Assembly (NCBI GenBank): GCA_018466975.1
Contig: CM031553.1
Span: forward strand, 806,001 to 870,000
Direction of reading: 5' to 3'
Origin: Sparassis latifolia
Lineage: Eukaryota; Basidiomycota; Agaricomycetes; Polyporales; Sparassidaceae
DNA: 64,000 nucleotides
Under the pieces are notes generated by a model that worked only from the letters and a program-made list of their open reading frames with translations, searched no databases and was not told the origin of the DNA. Below, piece by piece: positions 26,501 to 38,081 of this stretch. Each line of letters opens with the position of its first letter. Positions within the stretch are counted from its first letter, which is position 1. The position numbers and the translations under genes are program-made.

Positions 26501-29500
26501 GTCCTGGTCCCCATGCTCTCAGAGATCAAAGATCCGACTATTATCGGCGAGGTTCACCCTGCTTCATACTTTGTAAGGTTCGATCAGGTGTTGTCCTACT
26601 CCCGGCAACATGTCCCAGCAGTCGCGACATATATTGCTTACCCCGCATATCCCGAACTCATGCTACTCAGCGTCAAGATTTTGACCGCTCTTACTTCATC
26701 CTCGGCGTTCCTTCAATTGGCTCTCATGATTGACAAGAGCGAGGAGTCTGTGCGTATCCTCGATGGTTTCCAGAACATTATGGACGCCGACGTCTTGGAT
26801 GACGTGGAAACCGCAGAAATCATTGCGGAGCAGAACACGGGTGCTGGTGCTCCTGACTCGGATGAGCCTTTGGCCAGCATTACTCAAGCAATCCGCGTGG
26901 CAGTGTTAGACTTGTTCATCCAGAACACCGACATCGATCGGCCATATCCAAACATCGCTCACTTCCTTCTCTTTGGAGGTGCGACTGACCGTGACCAGAT
27001 TCAAGACCCACATGCCCTTGGTGCCCGACGGTCCTGTATACATTCTATTATCGACATACTCAACACAGGTGTCCCCCGCTTGAAGGGCAAAAGCTCTGGC
27101 CGGCTGTCATCCATTGACCCATTGTTCATCTCGCTTCCTGCTCTTGCTGAACGCTGCTACCATGTCATATACCAGCTATGCAAACATCCACAGACGTCGG
27201 AGTTCATCATGCGTTACTTGCGTACGCGCGAAGACTTCTTCGCGCGTCATCTTGCAGCACTACCATTTAAGATCGCAGGCGCAGATGTGGAATCTTTCAT
27301 CGAGGTCATGTACAATGACGGCTCGCGTGTCACGACGACTGTCTCTGCATTGGCATCTTTCCTCCGGCTACGTTCCTGGATCCTTGACCTAGTGGCTCTC
27401 GAATTACATGTCCTGACAAACAAAGGACATCAGAAAAGCGTCTCTGAGCTCTTGGAGCTTCTGTTTGGAAATGAAGAGAACCAGCCAGAGGACGAAGGTG
27501 TTTGGGACAGTGATGTATTCACGCCTTTCCGCGAAGTGGGACAGTCGCATCTCCGGATGATCGAATTCATCCAGTCATTGGATTTCGACTGGTCTGACAG
27601 CTTGTCGGCCCAGCCCGTAGAGCTACAGTTCTTGGCGCAGTTGAATCTCCAAAGTTGTCTGCGTGTAGACGGTGCGGGCTGTGAGGTTATAGATCGAACG
27701 GCGCTCCTATCTATCCTGACTCTGGCCCAGCGTGAGCTTCATGCGCAAGGTCGTATCTTAAATCCTACACACTACCAACAACTGATCGCGGAGATGAATT
27801 ATATCATGGAGAGCTGTGCGATTGAGAACCATCGTAGGGAAATACGGTACGCCGCGGCCAGTGGGTATGAGGCGTGGAGAAGACTCCTCGACATGTCCCT
27901 CATGAAATGCTTCGATCGATTGCCCTATGACCGTCGAGAGAACATGCTCTTTGATCTTCTGCATGTGCTGCCGCAGAGCCTACGCTCCGCGAATGTTCAG
28001 CCATCCTCTGCCGTTCTCCTGTCCGAAGCCGTCCTTTCCACCATCACCAAGCTCCGTGAAGATCGCCGTTACCAGGTCATCCTGCAATCCGCAGGTGGCG
28101 ATGTCGAAGCAGGGTCACTTCCTGCAGAGCGCCTATACGCACTCCTCCGCAGTCTCTTGGACTGTATCATGGACAACAACCGCATTGCCCTTGTCCGGGG
28201 CAACCTCTATGCATCACTGATCAATTACTTCCATCTGGTGATAGCTCCCAAGGTGTTGCAGGAAATTGAGACCGGTCCGATCAATCTTGTGGCCTCCCTC
28301 TCCGCGTCGTCGTTGAGCAGGGAGGACTCGCTATTCAACGATAGCATGTCGTCAGTGGCTTTGTCCATTCAAACCTGTGGCTCTCAACAGACTGGATCGA
28401 TCCTTATGAATGGCAGCCTAATCATTCTGAAGTCAGTCATGGAGCGCCTTGTGGCAATTGTTTCTCGGGACGCTATTGATGGGTCCGAAGTGTGGAAGTC
28501 CGTAGCATTCATGCTTCTCGATTCTTTGGTTCGGTTGTCTCGATTAGAGAAGCAATCCGTGATCATCCATACCCTAGCCCGGCATGGTTTTCTCTCAGGG
28601 TTCGTACGAGGTCTCAAGGAGTCAGATTTGCGGTTGCAAGACGTCTTGAAGCCCGATCCAGGTTTGTTCACAGATTTATTCCGTCAGGTCTAGTTGTTAA
28701 CCCCGAGACAGATGAATTGAACACTCTTTACGTCTACGAGGCGAAGATGTCACTATTGGTCCGCGTAGCACAAAGCAGGCAAGGTGCAGAGCGACTGTTG
28801 GAAGCCCGAGCTATTCCCGTCTTGGCAGAATGTGATTATCTGGATGCCAGACCTGAGGCCGATCAAGCATTTTTGGGTGTGTCTATATTCCCTCCGTTGC
28901 TTTGTCACTAGCTCATGCTTAGTTTTGTATTTTAGACCGAGACAATTTCCTTCCCTCTGCTGTTCAGCGTTACCATCAACTTTTCACTCCTGCTCTGCAA
29001 CTTGTGAGCGGGATGCTCATCACCCTGGGAACAAGACACATAACTGCAGTGAACCAAGTACGTGATGTGCTTTACGCAGTTTTCATGTGCTCATCTGCTA
29101 TGCCGACAAGGCTTTGCAATTCCTGTCGAGTCGTAGGGATACTCCTGCTCTGCAACTTGTGAGCGGGATGCTCATCACCCTGGGAACAAGACACATAACT
29201 GCAGTGAACCAAGTACGTGATGTGCTTTACGCAGTTTTCATGTGCTCATCTGCTATGCCGACAAGGCTTTGCAATTCCTGTCGAGTCGTAGGGATACGGC
29301 GGTTCTTCTCTTGAAGAACGAGGTTGATGAGCTCTCCCTTGCCGTTCTGGAGGAGCTCCGTCTTCTCGTGTCGCTCTGCAGCAATGTTGTGCAGCATATA
29401 CCCAAGACAGAATTGGTGAGACGACAAAATTAATCTACGCTGTGAGGTCTGAACCATACTTTACAGCTCTCCAATATCGGTTTCGGCGGTATTCATGCTG

Positions 29501-30686
29501 CCATATCAAATTTGGCTGCAAGATGCCTAGGCAACCGCCATTGGACGGAAAGTGTCAAGCCTCAAACTGAACGAGAGTTGTCGGATGCTGCCGTAGTTGA
29601 GCCAGGTATGCTGATACGGCCCTCATGTATTTCCGATATAATCAATTATTTGGCAGGCTACGGCTCAGAGACGAAATTCCGCGTCGCCGTACATCGCAAA
29701 GATCAACTTCTGCGTGAAGCTGTTGTGGCTTACCTGGGAACAGCATGTGACTTCACTGGTACGGTCAACCCCCTATCATGCTGTGAATTTGCTGACTCGT
29801 GTTCTCCAGAACCTGAGTTCACTCTGGTCCTATCACCAGCTGTCAATACGCCTAGACAAGAGGATCGGTCATCGCGATTCTTGGGTGAGCAACGCTATTG
29901 AATGACAAAATATGATTCTGACAGCCATGTGACGCAGCCACCGTGCCCACAATGGGCGACGCAATCGAGGCTCTGTATAGCTTCTGTGATGAGCTTGCTG
30001 GCACTCTGAAGACAATAGCAAATCTCTCCGCGGAACTTGCCGCCAAGGACTACATCAGAGTGGACAACATCCAGGAGGTAGTGAGGCCTTCACAATTACG
30101 TCGACACAATATCTGAACAATTCCTCAGATCGTGAGCGTCCCAGATCAAGGTCTCCTGGACAACCTCAACATCCGGCAAAAGCAGTCCCTCGTTAGTCGG
30201 GAGCTGACGCACTGGCGAGCGGGCGCAACAGACAGGGCACAGGTTACGATCAGTGAGTGCCGCAAAATTCCAACACCCGTGGAACTTGGCGATAACTGAC
30301 TGTTGCCATAGCCTCCTTGGAGATGCTCCTGCTGCTGCTCTGGCGGCATCTTCTGTTCTACTCGGAAGGGCGCCATATCAACAACCCGGACCTCAAGGGT
30401 TCGATCTCGCACATGATGCGCTTGACGTCGTCTCCTGATGTAGATGTGATCAAGGCAGAGGCCGCACGTAAGCTAATGCCCGTGTTGCAGCGGATGCAAA
30501 CGCTGGACTTGGTGCGTCTCAACCATGATAGTACTTGACCAGAAGCTGAGCTTTCGCTTCGGATAGACCGAAGAGACAATTGGGGAAGATTGGAAATCAT
30601 ACCAGAGCTACATCGCAATTATGGCGCGGAGGCTAATGGACGTTGCGGGGCTTGATGAGGAACCGGAGGCACAAATCGGGCTGTGA
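23542..30686 (+). CDS. nup192: Nucleoporin Nup192/Nup205, inner-ring scaffold
   Basis: Large alpha-solenoid scaffold protein of the nuclear pore inner ring. The start MASVSDLRNMLLSAF at 23542 is preceded by stops. Exons: 23542-23713, 23761-24210, a very long exon 24267-28661 (about 1465 codons), 28712-28876, 28936-29057, 29111-29212, 29266 onward, and several small 3' exons to the TGA at 30684-30686. Family-like segments include FLSQQLDCSERYIASLLQ, ERRTLAVVLFLVSRMGLLTP, and a tail ending in RRLMDVAGLDEEPEAQIGL. The total is near 2000 residues, as in fungal Nup192. Odd feature: a perfect 155-bp tandem duplication at 28986-29297 creates an extra 102-nt exon (29111-29212) in frame, so 34 residues are repeated. 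Convergent with SFT2 only 129 bp downstream. Confidence 0.93.
28986..29297 (+). repeat. Perfect 155-bp direct tandem duplication inside Nup192
   Basis: Unit 28986-29140 and unit 29141-29295 are identical by eye, with two further matching bases. Each unit holds the end of one exon, a 53-bp intron (29058-29110; 29213-29265) and the start of the next exon. The coding content per unit is 102 nt, so the frame is kept. Recent duplication or assembly artefact; see findings. Confidence 0.9.
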
Positions 30687-30815
30687 CCCACGTGTGTGGT
30701 ATACGACAGCAATGGGTGTGGAAGATACATGTAGCTAGTGTAATCGTCTGGGCTGGAGAGAAGGGAATATTGCAAACTGCAGTCGACAGCGTGAAAGTGA
30801 GTCAAATATAGAGTG

Positions 30816-31767
30816 CTAGACGGGGAGCAGACTGCCCGCGCCGCGCATCGCAATCTGAGAACCAAAACGAAGCGTCTGCACCCCGCCTGGAAAGTATGCG
30901 AGCACGTATGAAACGAGTGCGACAACCTTGCAGATAGATCAGATATTTACGAGCACCATATACAGAAGCTATGCGTACTTGGATTATGGCACCTATCAGT
31001 GAGCCAATGTATGAATGTGCCTGGTGGTCACCGGTCAGCATGCAAGGTCCGTCTGTTTATTACGCAGTAACAAGACGCACTCCAAGTGAGAAATACAGTG
31101 TGAGACCGAGGCTGCCGAGATATGCAAAGGAGAACGGCAGTCTCTCCTTGGATACAAGATGCTTGATGTGATTTATCGGCCCAACGAGGACCGAAAATCT
31201 GAATATACGCAGACAACGTTAACATTCATGGGACCCGGCGTAAATTTGAACACTTACCCAAACATGACAAGTAAGCTCCCCAAGCTGAAGATGATGTACC
31301 ATGAGGTGAAGACCAGACAGGAAGCATGTTGCCAACGCACCTGAACGCCAGCGCAAACTTAGCTGGTCGTACAGCCAGAAGAGGTAGCGTCATGAATGCT
31401 ACAAAGAAGCATACAGCAGCACCCAGGAGGCATCCTCCAAATCCTAACAACCTTTCGGTGCAATTCCAGGATAGAGGTGATACATCCGCAAGCCCGTTAG
31501 CTTCACGACACATTCTGAGCTGAATGCTGCGCACCTCTCCCATCGTGACAACGCAAAATAAGCCTCCTCCTCGTTGGACCGCTCGCTCGAGCGAAGTGGG
31601 ATGTACCCGCCGCCTATCGCGTTGTAGAACCTGGAGAATGGGTTTGCGCCTGTGCCTGTGCCTGCTGCGTCCCCGCTCTGCTGCTGCGCTTCGTCAGTGT
31701 TCCCTCTCGCCCAGCGGAATTGCGAGAGGTTCTCCCGAAATGTCTGTTCTGTTGAACCTGAAGGCAT
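30816..31767 (-). CDS. sft2: SFT2 family Golgi vesicle-transport membrane protein
   Basis: Small tetra-spanning protein of Golgi membranes, linked to retrograde endosome-to-Golgi traffic and t-SNARE function. The start MPSGSTEQTFRENLSQFRWARGN at 31767 opens a hydrophilic cytosolic N terminus with GANPFSRFYNAIGGGYIPLRSSERSNEEEAYFALSRWER. TM1-TM2 follow: LLGFGGCLLGAAVCFFVAFMTLPLLAVRPAKFALAF. After further 50-60 bp introns come the remaining TM segments, and the C terminus AYFPGGVQTLRFGSQ with a hydrophilic end LLPV, stop at 30816-30818. Length about 240-260 residues; the middle junctions were not all fixed. Convergent with Nup192. Confidence 0.9.
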
Positions 31768-32470
31768 TAAATAAGAGCGGATGTGAAGGAGGGAGGGATG
31801 GTGGGGGATATTGTGGGAGAGTATCGCCTGCGTCCACTATGACCGAAGGTCACGTTCCGCGCCAATACGCGCTCGGGCAGGTGGCGCATTGGCACTAGCG
31901 ATCCATGATATGCCCACTCGTCGCGCAGTATTTTCTGTGTTGAAGTTTGCTGCTCGTCTACCAAGTAACTGCGACTCTTGTGGTTACTGCTGCTCTCTAG
32001 CTAAATCGATTTGCTTTGCATAAACTGTATGGCCTAAAGACTGAGGCCTGAGGACTTGGGGACTATTTCTATACTTCTCAACGCTCGATTGGTCATGGTA
32101 TACGGGACTCAATGGCAGTACCCGTATGGTGAGGACTTCCTTCTAAAAACTCATTAGCGAGCGAAGGTGCGCAGCGTGTGTTCAAGCAACAATCTGTCAT
32201 GTGCATTCGAGAGAACAGCAGTTTCTCGTCATTGCCGGCAATTCACTATTTATCTCGGGCAAACATCTGAGCTTTATATGGGCAGACCGGGGTAGCGTAA
32301 CTCCTTCCAAAAACAGAAGCACCGGTAACACGACAGAATGTGGGGCATTCTGGGCATCTTTGAAGACTTGACATCACATCGCTTCCGATGGTAGCGGTTG
32401 CCAGCTGCGGTCCCTGTATATATATAACCCTCCTTAAGCCGGAGAGCCTCCTCCTTCGCAGTTGGGTCTC
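31768..32470. other. Divergent intergenic region SFT2/DUF6533-like gene
   Basis: About 700 bp between two divergent starts. The right end has a strong TATA box at 32417-32426 for the plus-strand gene. No other feature recognised. Confidence 0.5.
32417..32426 (+). promoter_or_regulatory. TATA box of DUF6533-like gene
   Basis: TATATATAAC lies 45-54 nt before the ATG at 32471, which supports that start choice. Confidence 0.6.
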
Positions 32471-33464
32471 ATGCTCATGTCTGCGAATACAGCTATCTCT
32501 CGGTGGTACGGTGAGCTCGTTGAGCAGGACGCAACTATATCGACACTATTTGTGCACGAGTACCAATACGTGCGCTCTGTGTGGAGTAAGTATTGGAAAC
32601 AAATAATCCGTGTTGGAAAATCACTTCTCATGATCCCCCTTTCCCTAGTTATTGCACTTACTGTTGTTCTCTACGATTATCGTGAGTTCTTGTCAGCTAC
32701 CTTACATCGTTGGCTTTGGTACGTAGTGGCTGCGCGTCTGTCGGGGATGACGGCTAATGCGCGTCGTAGCAATTGCTCTTGGGAGGCTTTATGCTGCCTT
32801 CAACTGTGATAGACGATTCTTGATCATTGTGGGGACATATTTCGGCCTTCAACTCGCATGGATGCTCGCGTTGTATGCCGTATTCGCTGCCAACTTTCAA
32901 GGCAAGCATGGCCGTTCTTGTGAGATAAGGTGCTTATCTTTCATAGTCATTGAGCTGCCGCAGACTTGGACGGGATGTATGCCATCGCGTCCAGGGGCAT
33001 ATGAATGGATGATGTGGATTCCAGCCGTCAGCACCGAAGGTGCCCTGCTTGCTATCCTACTGATCAAAGGAACACAAATTGTTCACCAGGGCATCCGCCC
33101 TCCTCGAGCATTGTTTGTCATACTGCGTGACACGCTTCTTTATCTTGCGCTTATCATTGGCTTGATCCTGGTGAGTACCCCTTGGACAGAAGGATTGGTA
33201 GGTTATATGATCCTTTGTGCGGCGTGACGCGTATTGATCGTCCGATTCGTACCTAGGAAACCATCTCCGCGACCTTCCCTCCGTGAGTTTGAATCCCTCC
33301 ACATCGCAACGATGTTTACAGGATGACTTTTTACGCAAAGGATGTGGGTCGCATTGGTGTCCACCAGCGGTTGCCGAATGCTGGTGAGCGAACAATTTAT
33401 CTCATTAACTATGCTCTCATATCATCCGGCAGCTCAACATCCATCAGGTTATGGAATCAAATAG
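32471..33464 (+). CDS. DUF6533-like multi-pass membrane protein (possibly degenerate)
   Basis: Member of a large basidiomycete membrane family of unknown function, usually with seven TM helices. Recognised from VVLYDY in the first TM region, RLYAAFNCDRRFL, then a WTGC motif followed by WIPAVSTEGALLAILLIKG, and LFVILRDTLLYLALIIGLIL with the conserved RD. The last exon reads VALVSTSGCRML after an intron ending at CGCAAAG (about 33341). The segment between VVLYDY and the RLYAAFN helix looks too short for the family (one or two TM helices missing), so it may be a truncated or partly decayed copy. A related broken copy follows at 34611-35345. Start ATG 32471 or 32477. Confidence 0.55.
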
Positions 33465-34610
33465 ATCGCCACATTCTATCAACTCCATTACAATTCATCT
33501 CAGCAGCTTACAGTTCGCGAGCAGCGAGTCTGTCCACGATGCTCAATGAGAATTAAGTTTTCCGTCGGTGTTGTGTTAGCACCGTCATGGGGGCACATGC
33601 CACCCGTCTCAAGGCCATTTTACTTACATCTACCCGAACTGCTCTAGTATTTACACACACACACACTACTCCGACACTTCCGTGGAGTATCTGCAGTAAC
33701 CTTGCCAGTAGCTGTACACCTTATCTTCTTGTCTCAAGGTCGCTTATCCGCCCATCATACATGTACTTGTTGACACTGCTGGTTCATACAGGCCACGCTC
33801 TCGTTCCAAGATGCTTTGGCCGCTGGAAGCAAAGTGATGTAAGGTACTCGTACACGTTACATTTGCAGTATAGGGCATATACCTATCGGATTAGTTGTGT
33901 GTCCGGTCATTGCAGCGTGCAGCTATCCCAACGAGCGACATAGTCTACGTATCCCATCCCGGGCACCATGGATTCCACCTTCGTACATTGGTAAAAAATG
34001 CAGGGATTGTTCAGTCTTGAATTCCAGATGACAGGTGTAAGTCGCATTTCTTCTATTTAGTGAGTGTTTCATCCATTGCACATTTTTTCAAATTCCCCTG
34101 ATCACTGCATCCTCAAAACCGTTACTGGGGGTAAAAGTATGGTCGACCATCTGGCAACCTCTGGCTGATCTTCAGTACAGTATAGCATATCTCCTGTAGG
34201 CGTCATGGCTTTAGTTGTGGGCAATACGGGTATAGACTATTAACCATTGCGAACTTGAAGCTCAGATAACGTCGGTGGTTAGTAGACGGAGGAGCAAGTT
34301 TCTGAATGGTCGATATTGACCTTGTGATAGCGGTTGTTCCCGCTTCCAACATGAAGGTAAGACCTTATTCAATCACAATGGACCACTCTTATGGACACTC
34401 TGTAGAAGTCTGTAGATTTGCGTGTGATCTCAGATCGTCGTTTCGTTCTGGACAAATCACATCAACGTAATTTGTCGTCTGATGCAATCTGTGGTTCAAC
34501 TTGTATCGCAATCTAACTGCCCCAGTCCATCTCTTGTTACTTGGTAATTACCTGTTTGCACTGGACGAATATGAGAGCTCAGTGTAGCAATCACGATCTG
34601 AAGACTTCAG
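33465..34610. other. Intergenic between the two DUF6533-like copies
   Basis: About 1.1 kb, mildly AT-rich, no ORF over 120 codons with a recognisable product. Contains a short (AC)n run near 33652-33666. Nothing else seen. Confidence 0.5.
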
Positions 34611-35345
34611 GCCGTTTTCGATCATGGCAGACGCTTCTTGATCATCGTAGGCACTTGTTGTAGCGCTGAGTTCGAGTCTAGTCTCCCGTAGGCAGACTAC
34701 AAAATGATCCCTATGAGCAGTGGGGGAGGGGACGGGATCGTATAGTAGGTTCGAGTCGTGGTCTGAGCACGATATTTGTCGTTGTGGGCCCCAAGTTTCG
34801 AGGTGGGTGTTCCTGCGCCACAAAGATTGCGATGCACCGATCCGAAAAAGCTAGTGATCTACTACCACATTCGTGGACGGGATGTATTCCATGGAACACA
34901 GGGCCGTATGCATGGCCCGCGCTGTTGATTCCGGTGGCCACATTCTCAGGTCGTCTCCGCAGTACTATTTGTGAAGTACAGACAAATCATGCGGCAAGGC
35001 GTTAATCCGCCTGGAGCACTGTGGATCATCCTGCGCGACACCCTTCTCTTCCTTGTGGTTGTCCTTTGCCTGACTCTGATCAACGTTGTTCCGAGAGGAC
35101 AGTCGGTATGATCTAGACTGCACTTCAATTAAATAACCTTTTCTGACCATCTTATGTGTCACTTAGGAACTAGAACTCATACTGACCACTGTTCCTCCGT
35201 GGGTTGAAGAAAACTGTTAGATGAAGAGGATACTTACATCATTTGCAGGACCATCGTTGCATTGCTTTCCATCATCGGTTGCCGGATGCTGGTGTCTACT
35301 GCACGATATGGACGCTCACAGACTTATGTATCTCGTTGTAGTTGA
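34611..35345 (+). pseudogene. Broken DUF6533-like paralogue
   Basis: Similar in order and sequence to the gene at 32471-33464: RRFLIIVGT near 34633, SWTGCIPWNTGPYAW...LLIPVATF near 34870-34945, then QGVNPPGALWIILRDTLLFLVVV at 34994-35060, and TIVALLSIIGCRMLVS at 35250-35303. Between IPVATF and the QGVNPP helix the copy is 2 nt shorter than its neighbour, which breaks the frame and cannot be rescued by a normal-size intron. No start region matching the first TM helix is found. Most likely a tandem duplicate that has decayed. Confidence 0.6.
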
Positions 35346-35561
35346 ACATCCACAAGGCACTCGATCCGAGCGGACAGAACGTGCTGTGGAACTCGACCAC
35401 CAGGCCCAAACCAGCTTACGATTTAGGAGTAATTATCTTCCGAGTGAGTTGACAGTAGATCTACTAACGACTGTGCTCGGCGGTACGGAGTAGTTGAATA
35501 TTACGAGGTACAAATCTAATATACAGGCCAGTCGATGTCCTCTCGGTGGGGTCCGAAGACC

Positions 35562-37771
35562 TCACGAACGTATGATATCGCTATGATCGTGGTTGTGTCT
35601 GAATATATAGGCATCCTCCGCAGGCGGGTTGGCCTTGAAGAGTTTGCCGAGGTGCTCGTCTGGTTGTCATGCACGTCAGTACGAGGCTAACCCTAAGGCA
35701 ACGGGTTAACTCACAAATCGGGTCAGAATCAATGTGGTCAAAGTGCTTCAGTTCCCACCGTGTCCCAGCGGCGAGCTCGTCGCGCCGCATTTGCCGCTGG
35801 TCATTCTGCGCACGTCAATTCAGGACACAAGGTGCGGACCTAATCAAACGCGCGCCTACCTCTATCTTGCTTTTCGCGACGCTAGCGCTCTCGAAGTCAC
35901 CCTCTCTGATGCCCTTCGAGACGTAGCGCCAGAGGCGCCTGCTCTCGAAATCCTCCATCTCCTCCAAGGGGCGCACAGTGACCTCCTCCTTTGGGCTCGT
36001 GACATCCGTGAAGAGCTCGCCGGTAAGCACGTTCTTCGATGTCATGTGCCAGAGACCCTCAAAGACGTGGCGCGGCGTCTCGGAGCCGGGCGGGCACAAG
36101 GATGCCTTGAAGACGTGTGACTTGCCAGTGAAGTAACCTTTGCCTCTGTACTCCATCGTCGACAGCCAACCCGTGGAGCTCTGGATATACGACGTCTCAG
36201 TGAGCTCGATGTAAGGCGAGCCGTACCACAACCCGTCAATGCGCAGGCGCGGCAGCGTGATCAGGAATACCTCCTGTCCACCGGATGGCAGGTCAACTGT
36301 CAACACTGCGTGCCCGATCTGCTTCACTATGATGCTCCCACCTGCACGTATATCCGAGTTAGCTTGAACTCGGAAGAGATTCCTCGTGCTACGTACCAGA
36401 AAAGCTCGTCTTTTGTGCGCTATGCCCCTGGAGCCGGATGCCCTTGCTGTCATTTGAAATGTAGTATGCTGTAATTGGCGGATGGTGGGACACCTGTTCG
36501 ACCACCAAGTTCGTCTGTCCTCGACCATTCAGGTCTGGCCATGATCCGTAGAAAAGCCTACAGAATCTCAGCACGAAGTAGCGTCGAGCGGCAGGGTACT
36601 TACTCTCCGAGTACAGGGTTAAGAGGTCTGATACACTGTTAACCATACATCCTACCAGAGAGGCAAAGACGCACTTTTTCTCCGAGCCCAACTTCTCGTT
36701 ACGTGAGGTATACTGACCTTTGAGGGTACTCTGCGAAACATAGGTCAGATCACACAAGGTACAGTGAGACATCGCCAGTAGTGCAACATAGTAAAACACA
36801 GCTTCCCCCCCCATACCACCTATTCAGAATTCAGAAGCCAACATTCCAACAGATAATTACGGCGGCGGTGCATTCGTTCAATGCATTAACCCCTGGACGC
36901 GTGAACGTGATGATCTCTCACAACAATTCGTGTGCTACCGAGGCGCGGGCTAAAATAACCACCAGCTGCGCGTATAGCGGTAGAGAACAGAGAGGCTCCG
37001 GACCTTTGAGAACTCGCTGCAACGGCAATTGAGCGCCGATTAGGATCGGCAAAAGCTGCAAGGCCAATGACGTCCAGCTGAGTACGAAAGGTCGGGAAGG
37101 CGCCCAACAAAACGAGGCCTCGCGTGAAGCCCTCGAATAAGAGGGAGGGTCCCACAAACCTCCACAGTCGTGTACACGGCTGCCAAGCACAAACCGAACC
37201 TCCACGGTAAACAGCACGAACAACATGGACACGACGTCACCGGAATTGCGCATTGAGGTAAAGCGGGCTTGCAAATGTTATATTCGGAGCGCACTTGCAT
37301 CAAAGACTACTCGGAGACTAGGAAGACGTGAGAACTGAGATGGACACTCACGATGAACCACCTAAGGACTAAGATTGAACGCTGTTCGTCCGTTTCCGCG
37401 TCCGCAATCGCAGAGAAGAGCGCTGGTCGTTCACACCAGTAGGCTTGACAAAGAATATCAACTTCAGATCTACTAAGTAAATGGGGTCGCATACCGGGAA
37501 ACTCAGTAAGCGAGATGGGCGAGAGGATAAAAGGTGGCGCCGTCAACGAGGACAGGTCGCCTGAGAATGAAGCAATCCTAAGGAAACCATGCAGAGCTTT
37601 CAGATGCCTATGATGCATAGAAGTAAATCCTGACATACGACTTGAGGAAAGATGCCCAGCTGCTCTTCTGCGCTGCAGGCACGCCCTAAACAGCGACGGT
37701 ATCAGATGACCTGCAGAACGTTCTGCAGGTGGGCCTACCTCGCCAACGACTTCGGTAGGTGTCTGGGTCAT
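35562..37771 (-). CDS. Oxysterol-binding protein, short Kes1/Osh4 type
   Basis: Sterol/PI4P exchange protein at membrane contact sites and the Golgi. No PH domain or ankyrin repeats; just the ORD. Exon 1 37771-37739 (MTQTPTEVVGE), exon 2 37685-37639 (SSWASFLK), exon 3 from 37577 (ASFSGDLSSLTAPPFILSPISLTEFP), later AYWCERPALFSAIADAETDEQRSILVLRWFI ending at 37352. After an unusually long 621-bp intron the chain resumes at 36730 with STLKGQYTSRNEKLGSEKK. The hallmark EQVSHHPP is present near 36500, then a beta-barrel region, and WELKHFDHIDSDPI, ending NPPAEDAYIFRHNHDHSDIIRS with stop at 35562. Family PI4P-binding His pair (SHHPP) intact, so it should be functional. Confidence 0.92.
36731..37351 (-). 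other. 621-bp intron in the OSBP gene
   Basis: Bounded by donor GTGAGT at 37351 and acceptor TTTCGCAG at 36731, phase 0, joining RWFI to STLKGQ exactly as the family requires. It is about ten times the usual intron size here. Its interior (about 36890-37300) is GC-rich and open for 89-118 codons in three minus-strand frames. Confidence 0.7.
37709..37730. repeat. 22-bp perfect palindrome within OSBP intron 1
   Basis: Eleven bases (ACCTGCAGAAC) followed directly by their reverse complement. It occupies 22 of the 53 bp of intron 37686-37738 and starts 8 nt after the 5' splice site, so the pre-mRNA could form a tight hairpin there. Confidence 0.8.
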
Positions 37772-38081
37772 GGTGTAGAAATACGACTGTAAGATATGCT
37801 GTTTCCGTAGGTTGAGTGAGGGGGTATATGCAGAGGTCGCAGACTGTGGTAAGGAGCCTTGCAGCAACTCAACCGCAGAATGACGGTTGCGACACGTGGC
37901 AAGCAAAATAGGTCTCTCCACGCGCATCTCTCCACGTTCCCAGGCACCGCACTTCCCCTCGGTCCCTTGCGCAAGTGCACCGATATATGCAGCGCTAGCT
38001 GAGCTGCGAGGACGACCAGCGGACTTGAAGACTGCACTGTATATTCTACCAGTACCCCTAATTATGCATCTACATCTAAAC
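37772..38081. other. Intergenic, OSBP promoter side
   Basis: The 310 bp between the OSBP start and the leucyl-tRNA synthetase stop, both minus strand. No TATA box or repeat recognised. Confidence 0.4.

Noticed and set aside
33652..33666. (AC)n microsatellite
   Set aside because: Only about seven units; too short to be notable.
34736..34770. GGTTCGAGTC resembling a tRNA T-loop
   Set aside because: No D-arm or acceptor stem around it; it lies in the decayed DUF6533-like copy.
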